A DNA stretch of 7,785 nucleotides from an uncultured Eubacteriales bacterium (GCA_902803345.1 CADCPV010000323.1:1-7785), one strand, 5' to 3'. Shown: positions 1 to 6,301, counted from the first letter of the stretch. The notes: generated from the sequence alone by a model not told the origin. Translations and numbers: made by a program.

Positions 1-82
1 CAGATAGTGGGACTTGAACCCACACCCAAGTACATGGACATGAACCTGAATCATGCGCGTATGCCAATTCCGCCATATCTGC
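1..82 (-). tRNA. tRNA-Leu (anticodon CAG), cut at the window edge
   Basis: Read on the minus strand this is a class II tRNA. The acceptor 5' strand GCAGATA (82 down to 76) pairs with TATCTG at the window edge; the last acceptor base and the discriminator lie outside. The anticodon stem CATGA/TCATG encloses the loop TTCAGGT, giving anticodon CAG, which reads the leucine codon CUG. The long variable arm and the T arm (GTGGG TTCAAGT CCCAC) are clear. It follows tRNA-Leu(AAG) by 24 bases with no terminator or promoter between them, so the two are probably one transcript. Confidence 0.95.
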
Positions 83-106
83 ATCCTTTTTCATTGGCAG
101 GTAAAA

Positions 107-190
107 TGCGGAAGATGGGACTTGAACCCACACGACCTTACAGCCACAAGATCCTTAGTCTTGCTCGTCTGCCAATTCCGACACTTCCGC
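107..190 (-). tRNA. tRNA-Leu (anticodon AAG)
   Basis: This is a complete class II tRNA of 84 bases. The acceptor GCGGAAG/CTTCCGC is perfectly paired, with A73 as discriminator, the leucine identity base. CCA is not encoded: the next bases are TTTT. The anticodon stem CAAGA/TCTTG is perfect and the loop is CTAAGGA, with U33, anticodon AAG and G37. An A at position 34 is unusual for a bacterial leucine tRNA, where GAG is normal; it would be expected to be deaminated to inosine to read CUU and CUC. The gene lies about 17 bases downstream of the predicted start point of a strong promoter. Confidence 0.96.
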
Positions 191-213
191 ATATTTTTTT
201 GCCAACGAAGGGC

Positions 214-242
214 ATTCTACCACAAAGGAAATCATTTGTCAA
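214..242 (-). promoter_or_regulatory. Strong sigma-A promoter for tRNA-Leu(AAG) and tRNA-Leu(CAG)
   Basis: On the minus strand a perfect -35 TTGACA (242 to 237) is followed by a 17-bp spacer and the -10 TAGAAT (219 to 214), which matches consensus at 5 of 6 positions. The TG of an extended -10 (TGG TAGAAT) is also present. Transcription should start near 207, giving a short leader before the tRNA at 190. The site lies between tRNA-Leu(UAG) and tRNA-Leu(AAG), so the last two tRNAs can be made independently of what lies upstream. Confidence 0.85.
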
Positions 243-247
243 TGATT
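230..247. repeat. Perfect inverted repeat centred on the tRNA promoter -35 box
   Basis: AATCATT and AATGATT form perfect 7-bp arms around a 4-base centre (TGTC on plus, GACA on minus). The centre and the adjoining bases are the TTGACA -35 element. It could be a protein-binding site covering the -35, or the stem of a weak AT-rich terminator for the tRNA-Leu(UAG) transcript, since TTCCTTT follows on the minus strand. The low GC content makes a strong terminator unlikely. Confidence 0.5.
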
Positions 248-260
248 AATTAAAAGTTTC

Positions 261-340
<80 letters not shown>

Positions 341-360
341 AAAATTCCGGGCGGAACTTT
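341..360 (-). terminator. Weak hairpin between the acidic-protein gene and tRNA-Leu(UAG)
   Basis: On the minus strand AAAGTTCC and GGAATTTT can pair around the loop GCCC, giving 8 bp with one G-U pair, overlapping the stop codon and ending in TTTT. The stem is short and AT-rich, so it may be a weak or partial terminator, a processing signal ahead of the tRNA, or chance. Confidence 0.3.
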
Positions 361-1348
361 ATTCGACGCTGTCAGGAATATCGTCTTCAGAGGTTTCCGC
401 CGAATCGGATTCCGCGGGGCCTTCCGTCACCGACGAAGCATCGTCAGAAGAGGTGACTTCGGCGTCTTCTTCTGCGTTTTCATCAGATGCGCCGGAATCG
501 TCATCCGAAACGGTTTCTTCCGAATCAGCTTCATCGCTTTCGCCATCTTCCGATTCAGCATCCGAAAGTGAAGCGTCCTCTTCGCTGTCTTCATCTTCTT
601 CGGTGTCTGAACCGTCCGCAGGATCAGCTACGATTTCAGATTCATCATCTGCGGATGTCACTTCATCAACGGATTCCGGAATTTCATCGTCTGTAAATTC
701 GGAGGTCTCTTCGCCTTCGGATTCCGGATCTTCCCCGTCCGTGCTGATTTCTTCTTCAGCAAGATCTTCATCACCGGGATCTTCTTCCGAATCAGTTTCT
801 TCTTCGGATCCGATCTCTTTCACAGGCTCTTCATCAGGAACGCCGTCGACAAGGTACTGAAGCACCCGGATTTCCTGAACCCGGACCGGGTCCGAAAGGG
901 AAACGGACTCCGTTTCCAGGATACAGTAATCATCCGCGAAACCGCCGATCTTGTACAATGTAATCAGACCGGAAGCGCAGTCTTCAACGCAGGCAGTCAG
1001 TACACCGTCCTCTTCAAAGAGGGAAACGACCGGAACGGCATCTTCCCTGCGGTCGTAAATATGATAATACTCCTGCAGGACTTCAGTTCCGTCCTCCGAT
1101 GTGATCAGCAGATGGTCCGCCAGATAATCCTTCAGGATTTCCCCTTCCAAATCCGATACCTCAATCCGGACAAGTGCACCGTCGAAAACCAGTTCCGTAC
1201 AGAGAGGGAATTCTTCCGGAATGACAATCCGGTATTCCGGTTCCTGCTCACTGCCCTCGGCAAAAACGACCGGAGAAACAGCCGCAAAAATACAGCCGGC
1301 CCCCAGAAGCGCCGCAAGTATTATCCCTAAAAGTTTTCCCTTCCGCAT
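359..1348 (-). CDS. Secreted protein with a very acidic low-complexity tail, function unknown
   Basis: I do not recognise a family for this 329-residue protein. It starts with a typical signal peptide: basic MRKGK, a hydrophobic core at about residues 6-28, and a good signal peptidase I site after VFA (residue 30). Cys19 follows GAG, a poor lipobox, so a lipoprotein is less likely. Residues 31-177 look like a folded domain with four cysteines (50, 120, 124, 142). Residues 178-329 form a tail of Asp, Glu, Ser, Ala and Thr: I count 73 acidic residues of 152 and no Lys or Arg. There is no LPXTG motif or C-terminal anchor, so it is probably released or held by charge or cation contacts (inference). 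GGAGGAG lies about 6 bases before the ATG. It has its own promoter, just after recX. Confidence 0.88.
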   Translation of the reverse strand: MRKGKLLGIILAALLGAGCIFAAVSPVVFAEGSEQEPEYRIVIPEEFPLCTELVFDGALVRIEVSDLEGEILKDYLADHLLITSEDGTEVLQEYYHIYDRREDAVPVVSLFEEDGVLTACVEDCASGLITLYKIGGFADDYCILETESVSLSDPVRVQEIRVLQYLVDGVPDEEPVKEIGSEEETDSEEDPGDEDLAEEEISTDGEDPESEGEETSEFTDDEIPESVDEVTSADDESEIVADPADGSDTEEDEDSEEDASLSDAESEDGESDEADSEETVSDDDSGASDENAEEDAEVTSSDDASSVTEGPAESDSAETSEDDIPDSVE

Positions 1349-1365
1349 CTTTACTCCTCCGTATC

Positions 1366-1380
1366 ATCTGTCCGACAGAT
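1366..1380. promoter_or_regulatory. 15-bp perfect palindrome, possible operator
   Basis: ATCTGTC and GACAGAT are perfect 7-bp arms around one central base. The site lies between the -10 box (1392-1397) and the ribosome site (about 1354-1360) of the acidic-protein gene, roughly 5 to 19 bases after the predicted start point. This is a classic position for a repressor. No U-run follows, so it is not an intrinsic terminator. The regulator is unknown and the sequence does not match the LexA box. Confidence 0.5.
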
Positions 1381-1391
1381 ATACAGAATAC

Positions 1392-1420
1392 AGTATAACA
1401 CATCTTCTGAGGCATTTCAA
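1392..1420 (-). promoter_or_regulatory. Sigma-A promoter for the acidic secreted protein
   Basis: On the minus strand the -35 TTGAAA (1420 to 1415) and -10 TATACT (1397 to 1392) each match consensus at 5 of 6 positions and are separated by exactly 17 bp. The -35 overlaps the recX stop codon. Transcription should start near 1385, leaving a leader of about 37 bases before the ATG at 1348. The gene therefore need not depend on recA-recX transcription, although I see no terminator between recX and it. Confidence 0.8.
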
Positions 1421-1917
1421 GTGTCTGTCTCTTCATCCTGGGATTTTTCGATCCCGTTCGTGATGCCTTTTTTGATCTCCTCATAGGAAAAACCCTTCCC
1501 GGCAAAATACCGGAAAGCCTTCTGGTAGATGGAAGGATCCGTGAGGTCCTTCGTGCCGTATTTCTTGAGAAACAGCCGGCAGACTGTATCCTCTCCCATT
1601 AGTTCCGCCTCATCCAGAACTTCGTCTGCAAGCGCACTGTCAATGCCCTTAAGGCGCAGCTCATTGGAGATTTCGTAGCGGCTTTTCTGGTCCCGACGGC
1701 TTCTGATATAGCTTTCAGCAAAACGGCGGTCATCCTGGTAATGCAGGCCCTGCACATACGCAACAGCCTCATCAACGGCAAAAGGAGGGAAATCTCCCTC
1801 CTTCAGCTTGTCGCGAAGCTGCCTCTCCGTCCGGTCCGCATATTCCAGAATCTTCAGCGCACGGGCTTTGGCTTTTCTGATCAGTTCCAGGGAAATCTCA
1901 TCATATTCTTCGCTCAT
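1417..1917 (-). CDS. recX: Regulatory protein RecX
   Basis: This 166-residue protein belongs to the RecX family, known to bind RecA filaments and modulate recombinase and coprotease activity in the cytoplasm. The sequence shows the family's repeated three-helix pattern: an N-terminal helix with ALKILEYADRTERQLRDKL (about residues 19-37), then GLHYQDDRRFAESYIRSR (57-74), where the helix is highly typical of RecX, then the basic and acidic segment with LRLKGI. The length fits the shorter Firmicute RecX proteins. It starts at an ATG 30 bases after the recA stop codon, with AAAGGA about 6 bases upstream. No terminator lies between recA and recX, so co-transcription under SOS control is likely. 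Its 3' end carries the promoter of the next gene. Confidence 0.93.
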   Translation of the reverse strand: MSEEYDEISLELIRKAKARALKILEYADRTERQLRDKLKEGDFPPFAVDEAVAYVQGLHYQDDRRFAESYIRSRRDQKSRYEISNELRLKGIDSALADEVLDEAELMGEDTVCRLFLKKYGTKDLTDPSIYQKAFRYFAGKGFSYEEIKKGITNGIEKSQDEETDT

Positions 1918-1947
1918 GGAAAGTCCTTTCGAAAGTTCAGAGCAGCA

Positions 1948-3057
1948 TTACAGATCCGCATCGTCGATGATTTCCACATCGCTGTCGGCATCCGCTTTCT
2001 TCGCGCTGCGCTTCTTCGGCTTCTCCTCTGCTGCGGGTGCAGGCGCCGCAGGCGCTGCATCTCCCGCAGGAAGCCCGAAGTGCTCCCGCGTCTTCATCTC
2101 GATCTCTGCAAGGATATCCGGATGTTCTTCGAGCCAGATCTTGGTATTCTCACGGCCCTGGCCGATCTTCTCGTCCTGATAGGAGAACCAGGCGCCGCTC
2201 TTCATAATGATCCCGGCATTGGAAGCCAGTTCCAGGATGTCCGCGGTGCGGCTGATGCCTTTTCCGAAAACGATGTCGAATTCCGCTTCCTTGAAAGGCG
2301 GTGCGACTTTATTCTTGACGACTTTGATCCGTGTATGGTTGCCGATCACTTCGCCGCCCTGCTTGATGGACTCGGTCCTGCGGATGTCCAGCCGGACCGA
2401 GGAATAGAACTTCAGTGCACGTCCGCCGGTCGTCGTCTCGGGATTGCCGTACATCACGCCGACCTTTTCACGCAGCTGGTTAATGAAGATCACGATGGCA
2501 TTGGACTTGCCGATCACACTGGTCAGCTTCCGGAGCGCCTGGGACATCAGACGTGCCTGCAGGCCGACGTGGGAATCGCCCATCTCGCCGTCAATCTCCT
2601 GCCGCGGAACCAGCGCCGCTACAGAGTCCACAATGATAATATCCACAGCGCCTGAACGCACCATGGTCTCGCAGATTTCCAGCGCCTGCTCGCCGGAGTC
2701 AGGCTGGGAAATATACAGATTGTCAATATCCACGCCGATATTATGCGCATAAACCGGATCCAGCGCATGCTCCGCATCAATGAAGCCCGCAATGCCGCCG
2801 CGCTTCTGCACCTCTGCAACCATATGAAGGGCCACGGTCGTCTTGCCGGAGGACTCCGGGCCGTAAATCTCTACGATACGTCCTTTCGGAACACCGCCCA
2901 CACCGAGGGCGACATCCAGACTCAGGCATCCGGTCGGAACGGTCTCCACCTGCATATTGGATCCGGATCCGAGTTTCATAATCGCGCCTTTGCCGTATGC
3001 TTTTTCAATCTGTCCGATCGCGGACTCCAGTGCTTTCAGTTTCTCTGTCTTATCCAT
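1948..3057 (-). CDS. recA: Recombinase RecA
   Basis: RecA forms ATP-dependent filaments on single-stranded DNA, drives strand exchange in homologous repair, and stimulates LexA self-cleavage. The protein is 369 residues, close to the usual 340-370. Walker A GPESSGKT is at residues 66-73, Walker [11 protein letters not shown] at 140-149, and the DNA-binding loop 2 region with [10 protein letters not shown] and ETTTGG at about 191-212. The C-terminus has an Ala/Pro linker (about 333-343), a basic patch KPKKRSAKK and an acidic end, as in other RecA proteins. I chose the ATG at 3057 ([20 protein letters not shown]) because GGAGG lies 5 bases upstream and an SOS box sits just before that. The frame stays open to an ATG at 3120, but that start would put the operator inside the gene. 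Confidence 0.98.
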   Translation of the reverse strand: MDKTEKLKALESAIGQIEKAYGKGAIMKLGSGSNMQVETVPTGCLSLDVALGVGGVPKGRIVEIYGPESSGKTTVALHMVAEVQKRGGIAGFIDAEHALDPVYAHNIGVDIDNLYISQPDSGEQALEICETMVRSGAVDIIIVDSVAALVPRQEIDGEMGDSHVGLQARLMSQALRKLTSVIGKSNAIVIFINQLREKVGVMYGNPETTTGGRALKFYSSVRLDIRRTESIKQGGEVIGNHTRIKVVKNKVAPPFKEAEFDIVFGKGISRTADILELASNAGIIMKSGAWFSYQDEKIGQGRENTKIWLEEHPDILAEIEMKTREHFGLPAGDAAPAAPAPAAEEKPKKRSAKKADADSDVEIIDDADL

Positions 3058-3070
3058 TTGAACCTCCGAT

Positions 3071-3084
3071 AGAACATTTGTTCG
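3071..3084 (-). promoter_or_regulatory. LexA (SOS) box of recA
   Basis: On the minus strand the sequence CGAACAAATGTTCT fits the Gram-positive LexA/DinR consensus CGAAC-N4-GTTCG at all but the last base. It begins directly after the predicted start point of the recA promoter, so bound LexA should block transcription. This puts recA, and probably recX, under DNA-damage control. Confidence 0.9.
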
Positions 3085-3091
3085 TATCCCT

Positions 3092-3120
3092 ATCATACTA
3101 CAGCTTTCCGGAAAATGCAA
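3092..3120 (-). promoter_or_regulatory. recA promoter
   Basis: On the minus strand the -10 TATGAT (3097 to 3092) matches consensus at 5 of 6 positions. A weak -35 TTGCAT (3120 to 3115) lies 17 bp upstream. The predicted start near 3085 falls at the edge of the SOS box. A second possible start upstream is an extended -10, TGG TATAAT, with TATAAT at 3152 to 3147, but it has no recognisable -35. Confidence 0.65.
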
Positions 3121-3188
3121 GCACTATTTCCGAAAATCTGAAGAAAATTATACCAGCAAATACGTGATTCCGGAAGTCTTTTCAGCAC

Positions 3189-3212
3189 AAAAAAAGCACA
3201 GAATCCTGTGCT
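3189..3212 (-). terminator. Rho-independent terminator after the gerW-family gene
   Basis: On the minus strand AGCACAG, loop GATT, CTGTGCT forms a perfect 7-bp stem that runs straight into seven T residues. It lies about 80 bases after the stop codon of the GerW-family gene and upstream of the recA promoters, so it separates that operon from recA. Confidence 0.92.
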
Positions 3213-3219
3213 CATGGAA

Positions 3220-3277
3220 ATTCCGCACACAAACGGAGCAGTTTTATCCCGAAAACTGCCCGGTCTGTGTACGGAAT
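3220..3277 (-). other. Long imperfect hairpin in the 3' UTR of the gerW-family gene
   Basis: The inner stem is perfect: GCAGTTTT (3238-3245) pairs with AAAACTGC (3252-3259) around a 6-base loop. Outside it CGG/CCG, ACACA/TGTGT and ATTCCG/CGGAAT continue the pairing with small mismatches, so the whole 58-base segment can fold into one rod. It starts 14 bases after the stop codon and is followed 7 bases later by the terminator. It may protect the mRNA 3' end or be part of a small RNA released from it. Confidence 0.6.
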
Positions 3278-3291
3278 CCGAAAAAGAATTC

Positions 3292-3696
3292 TTACTGATT
3301 TTCGCCTTCTGCGGCTTCCTTTTTGATTTCCTCGACCTTTTTGTCGACTTCCGGATCGGCCTTAACCTTTCCTGCTTTAATGCGGTCGATCACTTCAGGC
3401 ACCATATCGATCACCTTTCCGACCGTATCCTGGTTGGTGATCCGGATAATCCGCGCCGCACCGTCCTGCAGGAGAAGAAGCGCAGTCGGGGTCATCTTCG
3501 CGCCCATGCCGCCAGCGGTCCCGTTGGATTTCGCCGCATATGCGCCCGCGCCGACGCCGATCTGCACATCCATCAAAGGCAGGATCACCGTATTGTTGAC
3601 CGTGATCGGATTGCCGACGACCGTGCGTTCCGAAATAAAACCGTCAAGGCCTTTCAGGAGAGCCTGAACCGAATCGGAAAACTGATTTTCTGCCAT
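3292..3696 (-). CDS. ytfJ: GerW/YtfJ-family sporulation protein
   Basis: This 134-residue protein matches the Spore_YtfJ (GerW) family. In Bacillus subtilis the member YtfJ/GerW is linked to spore germination. Visible hallmarks are VVGNPITV followed by the hydrophobic strand VILPLMDVQIGVGAGAY (about residues 38-54), the Gly-rich stretch GTAGGMGAKMTPTALLLL (about 59-76), and the region with DTVGKVIDMVPEVIDRI. A charged Lys/Glu-rich tail ends the protein. Length is slightly below the Bacillus protein. There is no signal peptide. The ATG has GGGAGG 6 bases upstream. The DUF2953 gene ends 21 bases before it, the same pairing as ytfI-ytfJ in Bacillus, and a terminator follows. The presence of this gene is the main sign that the host forms spores. 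Confidence 0.93.
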   Translation of the reverse strand: MAENQFSDSVQALLKGLDGFISERTVVGNPITVNNTVILPLMDVQIGVGAGAYAAKSNGTAGGMGAKMTPTALLLLQDGAARIIRITNQDTVGKVIDMVPEVIDRIKAGKVKADPEVDKKVEEIKKEAAEGENQ

Positions 3697-3717
3697 AATA
3701 AACCTCCCAGAGTGAAT

Positions 3718-4590
3718 TTACAGGTACTTTCTGAATCTGCGCATGAAGTAGCGCACATCTTTATTGAAAATGATTTTCACCACTTTGATCACAAGGCCGC
3801 CGATCCGGACACTGGTTGAGAAATCAAGCGTCCCGTCCAGCGCTTCATTCATAAAATCCGGCTCAATTTCCAGATGATCCTTCGTAACCGGGATCATGAC
3901 GGACGCAGCCGCAAGGAAGCTGCCGGTATCTGCCGGACTTTCCATGCCGATATGCAGCCTGCCCTGAATATTCTTCGGGAAGACAATCCTGATAACTTCC
4001 ACGACGAAATTCAGGATCAGTTTCAGGGCGTTTTTCACGCGTTCCCTCGAGAGGAAGCGCTTCTGCCGCTTCAGCTTCCGGTACTTCTCGCGGAGTCCGG
4101 CAGTCTTTTCGATGAAGAAATCGACAACCCGGCTGACAAAATCGGTCGGATGCTGTTCTTCCTCGATAAAATCTTCCTCTTCCGCAACCGCACGCTCGAA
4201 ATCCGCCCGGAATTCCTTTGTGCGCTGCAGATCCTCGCCGTTTTCTTTAGCAATGGTTTCATCGTCAACCGGCGGGAACAGGAAATCCAGGACGTCATCG
4301 ATCGTCATGCCGCCGCCGAGGATGATCTCTTTTCCGAACAGCCAGATCCGTGTGGAAAGGCCCTGATCCGTTGTCGCAAGCTGTGCTTTGACAGCCTTGA
4401 GAAGCCAGTGCACCAGCAGGTGGAAATCCGTCTCCGTATCCTCTTCCCCGCCGATCGCAAGATGTCCGTCGTATTTGACCGGTACGGTGAAAACAAGCGT
4501 CAGGATCAGCAGGATGATCGCAAGAACCAGCGCAATGATCCCGAGAATCACAAGGCCGATGATTTTCAGAACAGTCAGAAAAACCGCCAT
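3718..4590 (-). CDS. DUF2953 membrane-anchored protein (YtfI-like)
   Basis: The 290-residue protein has one strong N-terminal membrane segment (about residues 7-35, rich in Ile, Leu and Val) followed by VPVKYDG and a mostly soluble remainder. This layout, with a short beta-rich segment after the membrane helix and a C-terminal part containing DFSTSVRIGGLVIKVVKI, fits the DUF2953 family as I know it. The position directly before the GerW-family gene also fits. The middle, about residues 100-200, is highly charged and may form a coiled coil. The frame is open upstream to 4884, but I chose the ATG at 4590: AAGGGG lies 6 bases before it, it begins the hydrophobic segment, and a longer form would overlap the preceding gene. 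The spacing to that gene is 10 bases. The molecular role is unknown; a role in sporulation is inferred from the pairing. Confidence 0.82.
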   Translation of the reverse strand: MAVFLTVLKIIGLVILGIIALVLAIILLILTLVFTVPVKYDGHLAIGGEEDTETDFHLLVHWLLKAVKAQLATTDQGLSTRIWLFGKEIILGGGMTIDDVLDFLFPPVDDETIAKENGEDLQRTKEFRADFERAVAEEEDFIEEEQHPTDFVSRVVDFFIEKTAGLREKYRKLKRQKRFLSRERVKNALKLILNFVVEVIRIVFPKNIQGRLHIGMESPADTGSFLAAASVMIPVTKDHLEIEPDFMNEALDGTLDFSTSVRIGGLVIKVVKIIFNKDVRYFMRRFRKYL

Positions 4591-4600
4591 AGAAAGCCCC

Positions 4601-4921
4601 TTATCCCGGATTGACAAGCGCAAAAATGCTGTCTGCGCTGAAATCGCCGGACTGCATATAGCAGCTGTAAAGAATGCTGCAGGAGAGTTCCTCTGCTTCT
4701 TCTTTCGTTCCGGCTGCGGCGATAACGATCTGTTCCGATTTCTTGTAGTGTTTCTGGCGCAGGGTCTTCCCGGGATAGATATCAAGAAGATGCCCCGGAC
4801 TTTCCGAGAGTGCAATGAGCCAGACAGACCTGTCCGGCCTGCCTGCCTTAAGCTCCCGAAACAGCTTCGTCTTCCCGCTTTCAAGAGAAGGCGTAAGCCA
4901 CATGCTGCGCCAGTACTTCAT
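4601..4921 (-). CDS. Hypothetical protein, 106 aa
   Basis: I do not recognise this protein. It begins MKYWRSMWLTPSLESGKTKL and has about 106 residues, no signal peptide and no membrane segment. A central stretch, SVWLIALSESPGHLLDIY, reads like a beta strand and turn; a second hydrophobic strand, QIVIAAAGTKEEAEEL, is followed by a helix and CSILYSCYMQSG. This could be a small alpha/beta domain. Its ATG directly follows the stop codon of the 459-aa gene (TAA ATG, no gap), with GGAG 6 bases upstream inside that gene, so translation of the two is probably coupled. The stop codon lies 10 bases before the DUF2953 start. The packing argues that it is a real gene working with its neighbours. Confidence 0.8.
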   Translation of the reverse strand: MKYWRSMWLTPSLESGKTKLFRELKAGRPDRSVWLIALSESPGHLLDIYPGKTLRQKHYKKSEQIVIAAAGTKEEAEELSCSILYSCYMQSGDFSADSIFALVNPG

Positions 4922-6301
4922 TTACTGCTCCATGAGTTTTCTGATCAGTTCGATGCAGCCGAGCTTTTCTGCGGTATCGCGGCAGCCGGAAAGCGCGGCG
5001 TAAATATAGTTTTCCAGTTCTTCCGCACTCGTAAAGACCGGCGGCAGAACCGAAAGCATCCGGCCCATCACGGCGCGGATATAGGTTCTTTTGCTCTGTG
5101 AAAACACATCGGAAAGCTCCGAAAGCATGCTTCTGACCTTCCGGTCGAAGGTCTCCGTATCAAGAGGTGCCGGCTCTTCCCGCTCCGATCTTTCCTCGGG
5201 ATAGGTGCTTTCCGAACGAAGATCCCGGATCATCAGAAGGTCCTCGAAGTCCTGCTGAAGTCCGTATTCTGCAATCTCCGAAGAAAAGCGGTTCGAGAGG
5301 TCCTCCGCGAAAGAAATGCTCTCTAAATAGGTTTCGAGTGCATCCTCCAGATGTCCCTCCAAGTCCCGGCAGAGATCCAGTGCTGCCCCGTGCATTTCCG
5401 GGTCGTTTTCCGGAAGCTTCTCCGCCATCAGAACGGTTTTCTCCAAAATCAGTCCGGTGCTTTCGTATTCCGGTGTATCCTGCGGAACTGCCCCGGAAAG
5501 GAGCAGCGCTTCGAGGTTATTCAGAACAGCTGCGATAAGCGCCGCGCGCTCGGAATCCTGATTCAGCTGCACGCTGATATGAAGGAGGCGTTTCTGGAGA
5601 TCGAAATATTCCTCTTCCGTAAAGTCACCGGCGTTCTTCGACCGGAACAGCCCGAGGATCTCCGTGAGTTCCCGCATCGGATCGTAGTCCGAAGCATCCG
5701 CGCCGATTCCGGCTGCGGACTGCAGCTGCGACAGGATATTGTCAAAAGCCAGCGTATCGGAGGAACGGTAGATGCCAAGCCGGTTGATCATGATTTCCAG
5801 GAAGCGTTCCTTTGTCATCCGGACCGGAAGCTCCGCTAAAATTTCCGCGGCTGCAAGTCCGCGCGCCTCATCCTTTTTCTGCGAGAAAAAGCCCATGATT
5901 TCCTCAGAAAAAGCAAGATCTGCGTAGTCTTCCGGAAGCTCGCGCTCGCCCGTAAAGCGGTGCTCGATCCGGTTCAAAAGATACTCCGAAAGCGTATAGC
6001 GGTCGATTGCACAGGATACGGTCTGCATCCTTTCGGCGTTCATTTTCCGGATTTCGATACAGCGGGAAAGACTCAGCTGACCTTTCCGATAATCCGAAAG
6101 CGCCTCAAAAACCTCCGATTTTCCATAAAGATCCGCTTCATCCTTCAGATAATCCTCGTAAAGAGACACTGCATGCAGTGAAAGATCCGTATAGGAAAGG
6201 CGTGCCGCATCCCGTTTTGCCGTGAAAAGATAAGCCGAAAGATTCTCCCGAAGCGCAGTTCTGCTTCTGATTTTCCGAATGATCTCATGGATATCCGCCA
6301 T
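4922..6301 (-). CDS. Hypothetical all-helical protein, 459 aa
   Basis: I do not recognise a family. The protein begins MADIHEIIRKIRSRTALREN and is predicted by eye to be almost wholly alpha-helical, rich in Glu, Leu, Arg, Ser and Ala. No signal peptide or membrane segment is visible, so it is probably cytoplasmic. A charged, Pro-containing stretch near residues 355-375 (TYPEERSEREEPAPLDTE) looks like a linker before a C-terminal helical part ending ELIRKLMEQ. No nucleotide-binding or metal-binding motif was seen. The frame stays open to an ATG at 6415, but I prefer 6301: GGAGG lies 8 bases upstream, and the extra 38 codons fall inside a strongly structured leader. The gene heads a tight group with the 106-aa, DUF2953 and GerW-family genes, which suggests a linked role, perhaps in sporulation (inference). 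Confidence 0.85.
   Translation of the reverse strand: MADIHEIIRKIRSRTALRENLSAYLFTAKRDAARLSYTDLSLHAVSLYEDYLKDEADLYGKSEVFEALSDYRKGQLSLSRCIEIRKMNAERMQTVSCAIDRYTLSEYLLNRIEHRFTGERELPEDYADLAFSEEIMGFFSQKKDEARGLAAAEILAELPVRMTKERFLEIMINRLGIYRSSDTLAFDNILSQLQSAAGIGADASDYDPMRELTEILGLFRSKNAGDFTEEEYFDLQKRLLHISVQLNQDSERAALIAAVLNNLEALLLSGAVPQDTPEYESTGLILEKTVLMAEKLPENDPEMHGAALDLCRDLEGHLEDALETYLESISFAEDLSNRFSSEIAEYGLQQDFEDLLMIRDLRSESTYPEERSEREEPAPLDTETFDRKVRSMLSELSDVFSQSKRTYIRAVMGRMLSVLPPVFTSAEELENYIYAALSGCRDTAEKLGCIELIRKLMEQ

Noticed and set aside
7..253. Short open frames on the plus strand at the window start
   Set aside because: They cover the antisense of two clear tRNA genes.
453..860. Serine-rich 135-codon open frame on the plus strand
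   Set aside because: It is the mirror of the Asp/Glu/Ser codons of the acidic-protein tail; no ribosome site or promoter was seen.
1291..1293. Lipoprotein attachment at Cys19 of the acidic secreted protein
   Set aside because: The residues before the cysteine (LGAG) are a poor lipobox, and a better signal peptidase I site follows at residue 30.
1926..1935. 10-bp palindrome CTTTCGAAAG before recX
   Set aside because: It is short and overlaps the recX ribosome site sequence; likely chance.
1741..2655. Long 304-codon open frame on the plus strand
   Set aside because: It lies antisense to recA and the start of recX, both certain. The translation is Arg/Leu/Asp-rich with no motif, and the codon pattern follows the opposite strand.
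3058..3120. N-terminal extension of recA to the ATG at 3120
   Set aside because: It would include the -35, -10 and LexA box in the coding region and lacks a RecA-like sequence; the ATG at 3057 has a good ribosome site.
3208..3819. 203-codon open frame on the plus strand
   Set aside because: It crosses a terminator and hairpin and is antisense to the GerW-family gene; no family resemblance.
4591..4884. 98-codon N-terminal extension of the DUF2953 protein
   Set aside because: It overlaps the 106-aa gene in another frame and precedes a natural membrane-anchor start with its own ribosome site.
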